NCBI GenBank assembly: GCA_963722175.1
Contig: CAVRKA010000004.1
Coordinates: forward strand, 806,001 to 870,000
Length of the DNA stretch: 64,000 bases
From: WHSW01 sp963722175
GTDB taxonomy: Bacteria; Actinomycetota; Thermoleophilia; Solirubrobacterales; 70-9
Direction of reading: 5' to 3'
The notes under the pieces are model-generated. The model was not told the DNA's origin, made no database searches, and saw nothing but the letters and a program-made list of their open reading frames with translations. Shown in pieces: positions 49,497-58,888 of this stretch (the first letter of the stretch is position 1; each line of letters opens with the position of its first letter). The translations under genes were made by a program, and so were the position numbers.

Positions 49497-52400
49497 AGCG
49501 ACTGGCCTACTACCCGGCGGTCGAGACGCCCGAGCAGCTGATCGACATCGTCTCGCGCGCGGCGTGGTTCTTGACCTTCTCGCCAATCGAGCGGATCTCG
49601 ATCCCGGTCTCCGATCCGGAGCTCGCGCGCCTCGGCTGGCAGCTCGCTCCCGGGATGGACCCGGAGATCGCCACCCGGTTCGACGCGCTGTGGCCGCTCG
49701 TCGAGTTCGTGCCGGTCCGGCGTTCGCGAGAGCTCAAACGGGTCCTGGCGGGCGCCGATGCGATCCTGCGCTGGCGGGCCGGCGACGGCGGCCTCGGTCT
49801 CCGTTCGTCGCGAAAGCCGGTGTTCGAGGTCGATCCCCGCGCCACCCGGACGGAGGGCGGGAACTACATCAACGTCAGCTACCGGCTCGGTCCGAACACC
49901 CTCGACCTGCGCGCCGAGCACGAGGCGCGGTTCGGCGCGATCGCGGGCGAGCTGGGCGAGTTCGACCGCGCCTTCGTGCTCGCGACCGGTCCCTCGGTCG
50001 GCGCCTACGGCAGCTTCGACTACGGCGACTCGCTCGGGATCGTCTGCAACACCGTGGTCCTCGACGAGGAGCTGATGAGCACCGTGCGACCGCGGTTCGT
50101 CGTCTTCTGCGACCCGATCTTCCACTTCGGGCCGTCCCAGTACGCGGCCGAGTTCAGGGCCAAGGTCCGCGAGGCCGCGCAGCGTTACGACTTCACGATC
50201 TGCCTGCCGGCGAAGTACTTCTGGGTCTGGGCCGCGGCCGCCCCGGAGCTGGCCGCCCGCACGGTCGCGATCCCGTTCGAGATGGAGCGGCCGTTCAACT
50301 TCGACCTGATCTCGGACTTCGAGGTCGCCACCACCTCGAACGTGCTCACATTCGTGATGCTGCCGCTGGCGACAACCTTCGCGAAGCAGATCAGCGTGCT
50401 CGGCTGCGACGGGCGCCCGCTGAGCGACGACGGATACTTCTGGCAGCACAACCCCGCGACCCAGCTGACCGAGCAGATGGCCAACGTCCGCGCCGTCCAT
50501 CCCGGGTTCTTCGATCTCGACTACAACGACTATTACCTCGAGCACTGCAATATGCTGGAGCGGCAGCTTCAAGCGGGCGAGGCTGCCGGGTATCAGTTTG
50601 AGAGTCTGGTGGAGTCGCACATTCCCGCACTGAAGCGGCGGACAAACGGAGCACGGTCCGGCACGGAGGGGGCGGAGTCGGTGAGCGCGCATGCGGGCGA
50701 AATTCCCGGGGAGCGCCCCCCGCGGCTGCTCGTGATCGACGCGACCCGGGTCAGCGGCCGCACCGCGACCGGCCAGCTGAAGCGAAACTTCCTCGACGGC
50801 TGGCGGGACAGCTACTTCCGCCAGCTCTGGCTCTTCGGCGGCGCCGAGTTCCGCGTCGCCCGCGCGCTCGACGACCCTTCGGGCGATCTGACCCTTTCGT
50901 CCGCCGAGGTGCTCGAGGAGATCTCGGCCTTCGAGCCGGAGGTCATCTACTACCGGCCGACGATCGACAAGCACCCCCAGCTCCACGAGCTGGCGCTTCA
51001 GGTGCTCGAGCGCCATCCGGTGCCGCTGGTCACCCAGATCATGGACGACTGGCCGCAGCGCCTCGCCGAGACCGACCCCGACCGCGCCGTCGCGGTCGAC
51101 CGCTCGCTGCGCGAGCTGCTCGCCCACAGCGACAAGCTGCTGAGCATCTCGGAGAAGATGTCGGGGGTCTTCCGCGAGCGCTACGGGATGGAGTTCGAGC
51201 CGATCGCCAACGGCGTCGATCGCGCCACCTACGTCGAGGCCAGCCGCGCCGCCAAGCCCGACAAGGCGAAGCGGGACGGGATCGTCGTCCGCTACTGCGG
51301 CGCGCTCGCCGAGGACATGACCTTCGACACGATGGTCGACGTGGCGCGGGCCGTCGACGCGCTCCAGGGGGAGGTGGCGATCCGGTTCGAGGTCTACACG
51401 ATGCCGACCTGGAGGCCGCCGTTCGAGCAGGCGATCGCCGGGTTCCGCGGTACCAAGGTCGGCAACGGTGTCTTCGGCGCGGGGTTCCCGACCCTGCTGG
51501 CCGGGGCCGACGTGCTGGTCTTCGGCTACAACTTCGACAGCCGCACGATCGGCTACATCGGCCTCTCGGTGCCCAACAAGCTGCCCGAGTACCTGGCCTC
51601 GGGCGCGGCGGTGCTGGCGGTCGGCCCGATGGAGGTCAACGGCATCGAAGCCGTGGTCTCCCGCGAGCTCGCCTGCTCGGTCACCGAGCGCAGCGACGAG
51701 CAGCTCGTCGCGGCGCTGCGGCGGCTGGCCACCGACCGCGCGTACCGCGAACAGCTCGCCGAGAAGGCGCAGGCATGGGTGTTCGAGCACCTCGACCTCC
51801 GCCGGATCTCCGGCCGTTTCCAGGCGATCGTCCGCGAGGCCGCCGAGAGTCGCCCGAGCGGCCCGCTGCTCGGCCCGTTCACCCGCGCCCACGGGGCGAA
51901 GGTCGACGAGGGCGACGTGATCGCCCACCTGATCGACCCGGCCGGCAGGCGGGGCACGCTGCTCGACGTCGGGGCCCACCGGGGCACCTCCTCGGCGACC
52001 TACGCGGAAGCCGGCTGGAGGGTGGTCGCCTGCGAGCCCGACGACGCAAACCGGACCGTCCTGACCCGGCGCTTCCGCCGCAAGAAGAACGTCACGATCG
52101 ATCCGCGCGCGGTCAGCGACAGCGCCGCGAAGGCGATCCCGTTCTACTCCTCCAAGGAGAGCACCGGGATCAGCAGTCTGCACGCCTTCCACACCACGCA
52201 CGAGGCAAGCCAGTCGGTCGAGGTGACCACGGTCGCAGAGCTGGCCGACGCCCACGGATTCACCGAGGTCGACCTGCTGAAGATCGACGTCGAGGGGTTC
52301 GACCTGAACGTGCTCAAGGGCGTGCCGTGGGACCGGTTCCAGCCGCAGGTGATCGAATGCGAGTTCGAGGACCGCAAGACCGAGAGCCTCGGGTACCTCT

Positions 52401-54691
52401 ACACCGACATGGCGGACTTCCTGGTCGCCAAGGGTTACACCGTCTACGTCAGCGAATGGCATCCGATCGTCCGCTACGGGATCCCCCACCAGTGGCGGCA
52501 GCTTTCGAGATATCCCGCGACGGTGGGCTCCGAGGACGCCTGGGGCAACTTCCTCGCCTTCCGGGACGATCCGGGTCTGGCGGCGGTGCGGGAGGCGTTC
52601 GAGGCGCACGTCGAGGTCACCGAGGAGGCGCCGGCCGCCGCCGAGACCGCTCCCGAGGCGCCGAGCCCGGACGAGACGCAGGTCGCTGCGGTTCCGCAGT
52701 CTGCGTCGACCCCGGAGAGCCCCGCCGACCCGCCCGCGGCCCGCGCAGCGGCGCAGCCGCGCCGGGGATTGAAGGAGCGGGCCTGGGCGGCACGCATGGG
52801 CAGCTCGGCCCACCCGATCAGGGTGATGGGCCGCCTGTTGACCTGGTGCGCCCGCCTGGTGCGAAAGCATCCGGTGCTGGTCGCCGCCTCCGTGCTGATG
52901 CTCGGGCTGCTGACCGCCGCCGGTTTCGTCCCCGAGCTCGATCCGTGGGGGAAGCTCGGCTGGGCGGCCGCGGGCCTGCTCCTGTTGGTGGGCATCCTGG
53001 TCGCCGCCGCCGGGTTCGCGAACTTCCTGGTCGGCGAGCTGCGCAGCCAGACCCGCCTCTACCAGCGAGACCTGCGGCGCCGCTTCGAGCGCGACGAGGA
53101 GCAGCTTCGCTCCGGGCACGGCGCGAGGATGAGGCTCGAGCGCCGGGTCGAGGCGCTCGGCGGCGTCGAGCGGCGGGTCGAGACGCTCGACGGTCTCGCG
53201 ACGAAGATTGAGACGCTCGACGGCCTCGCGGCCAAGGTCGAGACGCTCGACGGCCTCGCGGCGAAGGTCGAGACGCTCGACGGCCTCTCGGCGAGGGTCG
53301 ACGCTCTCGCCCGCCTCGAGGGGCGGGTGGGCGGGCTCGAGGCGCGCCTCGCCCGGGTGGCCGCGACCGAGCGGCGGCCGGCGAGCAGCGAAGCCTCCAC
53401 CGAGCGGCTCACCGAGCAGCGGCTGAGCCGGCTGGAGGAGGCGCAGCACGCCGGTCGGGAACAGGCCGGGGCCGACCTGGACACGCTGGACGCCGAGCAC
53501 CGCGCCGCGACCGCCGGCCTCAACGTGAGGATCGGCTCGCTCGAGTCCAAGGTCAACGAGCTCGCGGGCGACCAGGCGAGGATCGCCGAGAGCGCCGCCC
53601 GCGGGCCGGACGAATCGCGCGTCGACGCGCTGGAGAGTCGTCTCACCGGGATCGAGGCCGCCCAGGCCGACACGGCCGCCGGCTTCGAGCGTCGGCTCGA
53701 CGAGAACGAGGCCGCTCAGGCGCGGGCTCTGCGGCGGCGCCTGGCCGAGCTCGAGGCCGCCCAGGCCGAGGCGCTGAGCGCCCTCGACCAGCGGCTTCGC
53801 AAGACCGCCTCGGGAGGGCCGAGCGCGGCGGTCCGCCGCCACGTCTCGCTGCAGATCGCGCGCAGCAGCCCGTCGGCCGACTTCGACGGCGTGGTGCTGG
53901 TGCTGGCGCCGCAGCGATCGGGCAGCACCTGGCTGCTGGACCTGCTGCGCTGCCACCCGAACGCGCTGATGACGCCGACCGCGGAGATCTACCGCCGGCT
54001 GGACGTCAGCGGCCGCCGCTACCCGCCGGACCTCTCCGACGGCTCCGATGCCGGCCTCAGCATCGAGGTCGAGCCGGGGGTGGGGTCGGAGATCCCCGTG
54101 TTCGAAGCCGGCGCGATCGGATCGGAGCGGCGCCCGCGCCTGGCGGTCGAGCGGATTCACCCCTCGGCGATCTCGTTCGACTCGGCCGCCTTCCTCGCCC
54201 ATGTCGCGGAGCTGGAGCGGTCGCTCGGCGGCGAGGTGCGGATCTGCTATTTGACCCGGGATCCGGGTGAGCTGGTGCGGTCGTATCGCTCGTACAGGGC
54301 CCGCGAGCCGCGCTGGGGGGCCGAGGTCGAGAGCTCGGCCCCGGAGGTCTACCGGCGCTCCTTCGAGACCCTCAACGAGATTGCATCGAGCCGTCCGGGC
54401 CCCCTGATCCGCTACGAGGAGCTGGTCACGGACCCGGTCACCGTGGTGGCCGGCCAGTTCCGCTGGCTGTGGCCGGCGATCGGCTGGGAGGAGTCGGTGA
54501 CGATCGCGGCCAGGGCGGTCGACCTGACCCGGATCGACCGGCGCCAGACCAGCCAGTCGGGTCCGTTCCTCGGCCCGACGCTGATCTTCAACGGCGGCCC
54601 GGAGGCCGATGAGGCGGACGGTCTCGACGATCCGGCGATCCCCGAGTGCCGCCGGCTCAGCCGCCGGCTCGAAGGAATGCCCCCCGAATGA
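49493..54691 (+). CDS. giant fusion: DUF115-like, glycosyltransferase, FkbM methyltransferase, TM, coiled coil, sulfotransferase
   Basis: 1,732 residues. The start is TTG 49493, with GGAGG seven bases before it. Residues ~155-385: DUF115/MAF-like (RAFVLATGPSVGAYGSFDYG). ~410-800: GT-B glycosyltransferase (PKLPEYLASGAAVLAVGP-type donor end, read here as NKLPEYLASGAAVLAVGP). ~815-1040: FkbM methyltransferase (LLDVGAHRGTSSATYAEAGW, VDLLKIDVEGFDLNVLKGVP). ~1125-1185: two membrane helices. ~1190-1440: coiled coil with four near-identical LDGLAAKVET repeats. ~1465-1732: sulfotransferase (VLAPQRSGSTWLLDLLRCHP, ICYLTRDPGELVRSYRSYRA). It probably builds, methylates and sulfates one glycan at the membrane. 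The anchor module is shared with the protein at 58889. Confidence 0.88.
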   Translation: MKRLAYYPAVETPEQLIDIVSRAAWFLTFSPIERISIPVSDPELARLGWQLAPGMDPEIATRFDALWPLVEFVPVRRSRELKRVLAGADAILRWRAGDGGLGLRSSRKPVFEVDPRATRTEGGNYINVSYRLGPNTLDLRAEHEARFGAIAGELGEFDRAFVLATGPSVGAYGSFDYGDSLGIVCNTVVLDEELMSTVRPRFVVFCDPIFHFGPSQYAAEFRAKVREAAQRYDFTICLPAKYFWVWAAAAPELAARTVAIPFEMERPFNFDLISDFEVATTSNVLTFVMLPLATTFAKQISVLGCDGRPLSDDGYFWQHNPATQLTEQMANVRAVHPGFFDLDYNDYYLEHCNMLERQLQAGEAAGYQFESLVESHIPALKRRTNGARSGTEGAESVSAHAGEIPGERPPRLLVIDATRVSGRTATGQLKRNFLDGWRDSYFRQLWLFGGAEFRVARALDDPSGDLTLSSAEVLEEISAFEPEVIYYRPTIDKHPQLHELALQVLERHPVPLVTQIMDDWPQRLAETDPDRAVAVDRSLRELLAHSDKLLSISEKMSGVFRERYGMEFEPIANGVDRATYVEASRAAKPDKAKRDGIVVRYCGALAEDMTFDTMVDVARAVDALQGEVAIRFEVYTMPTWRPPFEQAIAGFRGTKVGNGVFGAGFPTLLAGADVLVFGYNFDSRTIGYIGLSVPNKLPEYLASGAAVLAVGPMEVNGIEAVVSRELACSVTERSDEQLVAALRRLATDRAYREQLAEKAQAWVFEHLDLRRISGRFQAIVREAAESRPSGPLLGPFTRAHGAKVDEGDVIAHLIDPAGRRGTLLDVGAHRGTSSATYAEAGWRVVACEPDDANRTVLTRRFRRKKNVTIDPRAVSDSAAKAIPFYSSKESTGISSLHAFHTTHEASQSVEVTTVAELADAHGFTEVDLLKIDVEGFDLNVLKGVPWDRFQPQVIECEFEDRKTESLGYLYTDMADFLVAKGYTVYVSEWHPIVRYGIPHQWRQLSRYPATVGSEDAWGNFLAFRDDPGLAAVREAFEAHVEVTEEAPAAAETAPEAPSPDETQVAAVPQSASTPESPADPPAARAAAQPRRGLKERAWAARMGSSAHPIRVMGRLLTWCARLVRKHPVLVAASVLMLGLLTAAGFVPELDPWGKLGWAAAGLLLLVGILVAAAGFANFLVGELRSQTRLYQRDLRRRFERDEEQLRSGHGARMRLERRVEALGGVERRVETLDGLATKIETLDGLAAKVETLDGLAAKVETLDGLSARVDALARLEGRVGGLEARLARVAATERRPASSEASTERLTEQRLSRLEEAQHAGREQAGADLDTLDAEHRAATAGLNVRIGSLESKVNELAGDQARIAESAARGPDESRVDALESRLTGIEAAQADTAAGFERRLDENEAAQARALRRRLAELEAAQAEALSALDQRLRKTASGGPSAAVRRHVSLQIARSSPSADFDGVVLVLAPQRSGSTWLLDLLRCHPNALMTPTAEIYRRLDVSGRRYPPDLSDGSDAGLSIEVEPGVGSEIPVFEAGAIGSERRPRLAVERIHPSAISFDSAAFLAHVAELERSLGGEVRICYLTRDPGELVRSYRSYRAREPRWGAEVESSAPEVYRRSFETLNEIASSRPGPLIRYEELVTDPVTVVAGQFRWLWPAIGWEESVTIAARAVDLTRIDRRQTSQSGPFLGPTLIFNGGPEADEADGLDDPAIPECRRLSRRLEGMPPE
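53180..53299 (+). repeat. four 30-bp tandem repeats encoding the LDGLAAKVET coil units
   Basis: Units starting gagacgctcgacgg occur at 53180, 53210, 53240 and 53270, differing at a few bases. Each adds ten residues to the coiled coil of the giant protein, so copy-number change would lengthen or shorten the coil in frame. Confidence 0.85.
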
Positions 54692-57600
54692 GCCCCGAGG
54701 CGCGCTCCGCGATCGGTGGCACCGCGTTCGTGCTCGGCAACGGGCCGTCGCTGCGCGACGTCGAGCTCAGCGAGCTCTCGCGAGTGGCGACGATCGGCAT
54801 GAACGCGGCCTACCGGGCCTGGGAGCGGATCGACTGGTACCCGACCCATTACTGCTGCCTCGACGAGGAGCTGATCGCGACCCATCACGAGGCGATCCGC
54901 TCCCTGATCGACGAGGGCCGGGTCGAGACCGCGTTCCTGACCGCCCGGATGCTCGACTTTCACCCCGACCTCGCCCGCCACGAGCGCTGCTTCTACCTCG
55001 ACTCGTTCCGCGCCGGGGGCCGCTGGAAGGAGCGGCGCAAGAAGTACGACCTGCCGTACTCGGAGGAGGAGGCGTTCCAGTCGTCGGCGCCCTCGAAGCT
55101 GACCACCGGCGCCTACGCCGTCCGCTACGCGATCTTCCTCGGCTACCACCGGCTCTATCTGCTCGGGATCGACTGCAACTACGTCGAGCTGCTTCCCGCC
55201 GCCCGCAAGGTGGGCGACATCGCGCTCGAGATGTCGGCCACCCCGGACAGCAACCCGAACTACTTCTTCGACGACTACCAGCAGGCCGGAGACCGCTACA
55301 ACATCCCGAATCCCGAGGTCCACGGCGGCAACCTGCATCTGCAGGCGCTCGAGGCGGTCCGCGACGACGTCGCCGAGCGCCGGCTGCCGGTCGAGATCCG
55401 TAACTGCGCCCGCAAGTCGAAGCTCAACTCGGCGGGCGTGTTCCCGTTCGAGGACGTCGACCGTGCGCTCGGCAGGCCCCGCCTGGGGGGGGTCGCGGTG
55501 CCGATGACCCACGGGGAGGAGGAGGCGCTGATCGCCCAGATGCGGCTCTGGGCGACCCCGCAAGCCCGCCCCCGCTTCCCGACCAGCGGCTATCCGGTCC
55601 CGCTGATCGCCGTTCTCAACGGCCGCAGGGACGAGGCCCTCGAGGCCCGCCTGCTGGCCGCCTTCGATCAGGCGAAGCTCTGCCCTGACGCCTTCTCGGA
55701 GCTCCGGTTCATGTACTGCGAGCTCAGCGAGGAGGAGGACAAGTACGAGCGCGACTACAGCAAGAAGGCGGGACGCGGAGGGTTCAAGTCGGGCCCGAAC
55801 GCGCAGTTCTTCAGGTCGATGGAGCTGCTGCGCGGAGTCGGACGGTACGTGTTCATGATGGAGACGGACTGCTTCGCGATCCGGCCGGACTGGCTCGGCG
55901 AGCTCGAGCGGATCGTCGAGGGAAGCGAGCCCTTCTGGATCATGGGCAGCCTCTATCGCGGCGTCGACAGGATCAACCAGCGTTACCGGACGCACATCAA
56001 CGGCAACGCGGTCTACGCGGTGGGGGACGACGGCTTCCAGGACTTCGTGCGCGACGTCTGGCGCCCGCGGCTCGAGGTCCAGGTGCAGAAGGTGCGCACG
56101 CTCGCCTACGACTGCCTGCTGCCGCTGTACTTCACGGGCGAGAACACGGCCCCGACTGGCAAGAAATGGACGCAGTTCCAGCAGCTTGCGCACCGATTCC
56201 GCTACACGGAGTTCATCCAGAACCACGCCTCGATCGGCGACGGGGTGCTGGACGAGGAGTTCCTCAGCGCGGTGCGCGACGCCGCCCCTCACACCTACGT
56301 CGTCCACGGGCGCAACGTGCGCCTGTCGGCGTCAGGGGAGTCGGAGGCGCCCGGGTTCGAGGCCGTCGCCGTTCATCAGATGGGCAAGGTCGGCTCGCGG
56401 AGCCTCGTCAACGCGATCGAGGGCATCGGCCGGTGGCCGTGTTTCCACACGCACGTACTGAGCCCGACGCACAACCCCTCGCTGCGGCCAGAGGCGACGC
56501 CGACCGTCCCGGCCCGCCACGAGGAGATCCCCCGGCACATCTTCGACGCCCGTGAGCTGCGCGCCGAGTTCATCGACACCGGCCGCCCGATCGCGGTGAT
56601 CACGCCGATCCGCGAGCCGATCGGTCGCAACGTGTCGGCGTTCTTCCAGAACCTCGACGGGTTCACGGCCGGCCAGGACGTCGATCCCCAGGACGCCGAG
56701 CAGCTCTATGAGCTGTTCCGCCGCGAGTATCCACACAACCTCCCGCAGCGCTGGCTCGAGCAGGAGCTCAACGAGCCGTTCTCCGTCGACGTGTTCGCTG
56801 AGCCCTTCCCGGAGACGGGCTACGTCGAGCTCACCTCCGGGCCGCACCGGATCCTCTTGCTGAAGGCCTCGCTGGAGGATGTGGACAAGGCTCGCGCGAT
56901 GAGCGCCTTTCTCGGCACAGACCCGCTGAACATCTCACGGGTGAACGTGACCAAGGCGAAGGCGAAGCGCGGCGGCCGGCTGAGCGTCCTGGAGCGCTTC
57001 CGGGCGCTGGTGGGCGGGGACGGCGACTACCTCGACGAGATGCTCGGTCTGCCGATGGCCCGGCATTTCTTCAGCGCGGCCGAGCTCGAGGCCGTCCGCC
57101 GGGAGTGGCGGGAGGCGGCCGGGGAGGACCCGAGCCCCTCGCGGCCGGCGCCCAAGGCCGAGCCCGCGCGTGCCGAGCCGAAGGCGGGCTTCGAGGCGGT
57201 CACGGTGCACACGATGGGGAAGGTGGGCGCGGCGGGCGTGACCGTGGGCGTGCGGCGGCTCGAGAATCGGCTCGAGACGTGGCCCTCGTTTCACACCCAC
57301 ATGCTCAATCCGAGCGTCAACCCGTCGCTCGACCCCGCCCAGCCGGCCGGCGCCGAGGGGCAGGCGCTACCCGATCACGTTCGCGATGCCCGCAAGCTGC
57401 GGGAAGAGTTCATCGACCGCGGCCGTCCGATCGCTGTGATCACGCCGATCCGCGAGCCGATCGCCCGGAACGTGGCGGTGTTCTTCGCCCAGCTCGACGG
57501 CATGCTGACCGGGCCCGGCAAGGGCGTCGACCCCCACGACGCCGATCAGCTGTACGAGCTGTTCCGGCGTGAGCACTCCCATCACGTGCCTCAGCGCTGG

Positions 57601-58026
57601 CTCGAGCAGGAGCTCAACCAGCCGTTCGGGATCGACGTGTTCGCCGAGCCCTTCCCGGAGACGGGCGTGTTGGAGCTCGCCGCCGATCCCCACAAGATCC
57701 TCCTGCTCAGGTCGTCGATTCCGGACCGGCGGAAGGCGGCAGCCCTGCGGCACTTCCTCGGCGCCGGAGTGAGCATCCCGCCCGAGGACCCGGGGGCGGA
57801 GAAGCTCGTGGCCGACCGCGGGTTGCCCGTGCGGGAGTTCCAGCGGCGCCTCGGCCGCGACCGCGACTACATCGACGAGATGCTCGACCTGCCGATGGCC
57901 CGCCACTTCTTCACGGAGCAGCAGCGCGAGGCGATCCGCTCGCGCTGGCTCGGGATCCGTCGTCGCGGGCGTCAGGTCGACTTCAGCGAGTCAGAGCGGG
58001 ATGCGACCCGCGTTGTCCATGCCTGA
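54688..58026 (+). CDS. DUF115-like / GT-A-like / tandem NKWYS-type sulfotransferase-like fusion
   Basis: 1,112 residues from ATG 54688 (ATGA overlap). Residues ~5-260: DUF115/MAF-like (GTAFVLGNGPSLRDVELSEL). ~290-545: GT-A-like domain (VPLIAVLNGRRDEALEARLL, VGRYVFMMETDCFAIRPDWL). ~555-810 and ~832-1090: two copies of a capsular-polysaccharide-synthesis/sulfotransferase-like module. Copy 1 has VHQMGKVGSRSL and TPIREPIGRNVSAFF; copy 2 has VHTMGKVGAAGV and TPIREPIARNVAVFF, so both Ser residues expected to hold PAPS phosphates are Ala in copy 2. A third copy is the next gene (8-bp overlap). Likely glycan assembly plus sulfation; the family link is by motif only. Confidence 0.85.
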   Translation: MSPEARSAIGGTAFVLGNGPSLRDVELSELSRVATIGMNAAYRAWERIDWYPTHYCCLDEELIATHHEAIRSLIDEGRVETAFLTARMLDFHPDLARHERCFYLDSFRAGGRWKERRKKYDLPYSEEEAFQSSAPSKLTTGAYAVRYAIFLGYHRLYLLGIDCNYVELLPAARKVGDIALEMSATPDSNPNYFFDDYQQAGDRYNIPNPEVHGGNLHLQALEAVRDDVAERRLPVEIRNCARKSKLNSAGVFPFEDVDRALGRPRLGGVAVPMTHGEEEALIAQMRLWATPQARPRFPTSGYPVPLIAVLNGRRDEALEARLLAAFDQAKLCPDAFSELRFMYCELSEEEDKYERDYSKKAGRGGFKSGPNAQFFRSMELLRGVGRYVFMMETDCFAIRPDWLGELERIVEGSEPFWIMGSLYRGVDRINQRYRTHINGNAVYAVGDDGFQDFVRDVWRPRLEVQVQKVRTLAYDCLLPLYFTGENTAPTGKKWTQFQQLAHRFRYTEFIQNHASIGDGVLDEEFLSAVRDAAPHTYVVHGRNVRLSASGESEAPGFEAVAVHQMGKVGSRSLVNAIEGIGRWPCFHTHVLSPTHNPSLRPEATPTVPARHEEIPRHIFDARELRAEFIDTGRPIAVITPIREPIGRNVSAFFQNLDGFTAGQDVDPQDAEQLYELFRREYPHNLPQRWLEQELNEPFSVDVFAEPFPETGYVELTSGPHRILLLKASLEDVDKARAMSAFLGTDPLNISRVNVTKAKAKRGGRLSVLERFRALVGGDGDYLDEMLGLPMARHFFSAAELEAVRREWREAAGEDPSPSRPAPKAEPARAEPKAGFEAVTVHTMGKVGAAGVTVGVRRLENRLETWPSFHTHMLNPSVNPSLDPAQPAGAEGQALPDHVRDARKLREEFIDRGRPIAVITPIREPIARNVAVFFAQLDGMLTGPGKGVDPHDADQLYELFRREHSHHVPQRWLEQELNQPFGIDVFAEPFPETGVLELAADPHKILLLRSSIPDRRKAAALRHFLGAGVSIPPEDPGAEKLVADRGLPVREFQRRLGRDRDYIDEMLDLPMARHFFTEQQREAIRSRWLGIRRRGRQVDFSESERDATRVVHA

Positions 58027-58855
58027 GCGTCGCCCCGGCTTCGATGCGGCCGCGGTCCACACGATGGGCAAGGTCGGTTCGCTGAGCCTCGCGGTCGCGG
58101 TGCGCCGGCTCGAGCGGCGCTTGAATGAATGGCCGTCGTTTCACACGCACCTCCTCAACCCGGCCTACACGCCGTCCCTGCGCCGAGGCGTCGCGCCGAT
58201 CATCGGCCCCAGCCGGGACGCCCCCGCCGGCCACATCCTCGCGGCGCGGCAGCTGCGCTGGAGGTTCCTCGACCAGGACCGGCCGGTCGCGGTGATCACC
58301 GCGATCAGGGAGCCGATTTCCCGCAACGTGTCGGCGTTCTTCGCGCAGCTCGACAGCCATCTCGTTCGCCGGGGCAAGGGCGTCGACCCCGATGATCCCG
58401 AGCAGCTCTACGACCTGTTTCGCCGCGAGCACTCCCACGACGCGCCCCAAGACTGGCTCGAACGCGAGCTCAACGAGGTGTTCTCGGTCGACGTGTTCGC
58501 CGAGCCGTTCCCGGATCGCGGCGTGCTCGAGCTGGCCGCCGACCCCCACCGGATCCTGATCGTCCGCACCTCGCTGTCGGACCAGCGCAAGGCGGCGGCG
58601 ATGCGCGATTTCCTCGACAGCGGGGGGCTGCGGGTCGGGCGGGCGAACGTGACCAACCAGAAGCTGAAGAGCCGCGGGCGACCCCGCCCGGTGCAGGAGT
58701 TCCGGCAGCTCCTCGGCCGCGACGAGGCGTATCTGGACCAGATGCTCGCTCTGCCGATGGCGCGTCACTTCTTCACCGAGCACCAGCGCGACGCGATCCG
58801 CGAGCGCTGGCTGCGGTGGGGGCGGCGGGCGGACGTCGCCCGCCAGGCCGCCTGA
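58019..58855 (+). CDS. NKWYS-type sulfotransferase-like protein (third module copy)
   Basis: 278 residues. It is one free-standing copy of the module found twice in the upstream protein: AAAVHTMGKVGSLSLAVAVR (loop Ser kept), WPSFHTHLLNPAYTPSLRR, AVITAIREPISRNVSAFFAQ (Ser kept), QLYDLFRREHSHDAPQDWLE, VFSVDVFAEPFPDRGVLELA and LALPMARHFFTEHQRDAIRE. The intact phosphate-binding residues suggest activity. It was probably produced by tandem duplication followed by separation from the fusion; the reading frames overlap by 8 bp. Confidence 0.87.
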   Translation: MPERRPGFDAAAVHTMGKVGSLSLAVAVRRLERRLNEWPSFHTHLLNPAYTPSLRRGVAPIIGPSRDAPAGHILAARQLRWRFLDQDRPVAVITAIREPISRNVSAFFAQLDSHLVRRGKGVDPDDPEQLYDLFRREHSHDAPQDWLERELNEVFSVDVFAEPFPDRGVLELAADPHRILIVRTSLSDQRKAAAMRDFLDSGGLRVGRANVTNQKLKSRGRPRPVQEFRQLLGRDEAYLDQMLALPMARHFFTEHQRDAIRERWLRWGRRADVARQAA

Positions 58856-58874
58856 CGACCCGGCGCGCCGTATA

Positions 58875-58880
58875 TAAACT
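58875..58880 (+). promoter_or_regulatory. -10-like TAAACT ahead of the coiled-coil protein
   Basis: The AT-rich run tatataaact (58871-58880) is striking in this sequence. TAAACT ends eight bases before GTG 58889 with no Shine-Dalgarno, so the coiled-coil protein may be made from its own leaderless transcript. Confidence 0.5.
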
Positions 58881-58888
58881 GCAGCCAG

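Noticed and set aside
49445..54202. A 1,585-residue open frame on the minus strand opposite the giant fusion
   Set aside because: It is the mirror frame of a high-GC gene, full of Arg/Gly/Asp/Leu/Val with no domains, while the plus frame has clear catalytic motifs.
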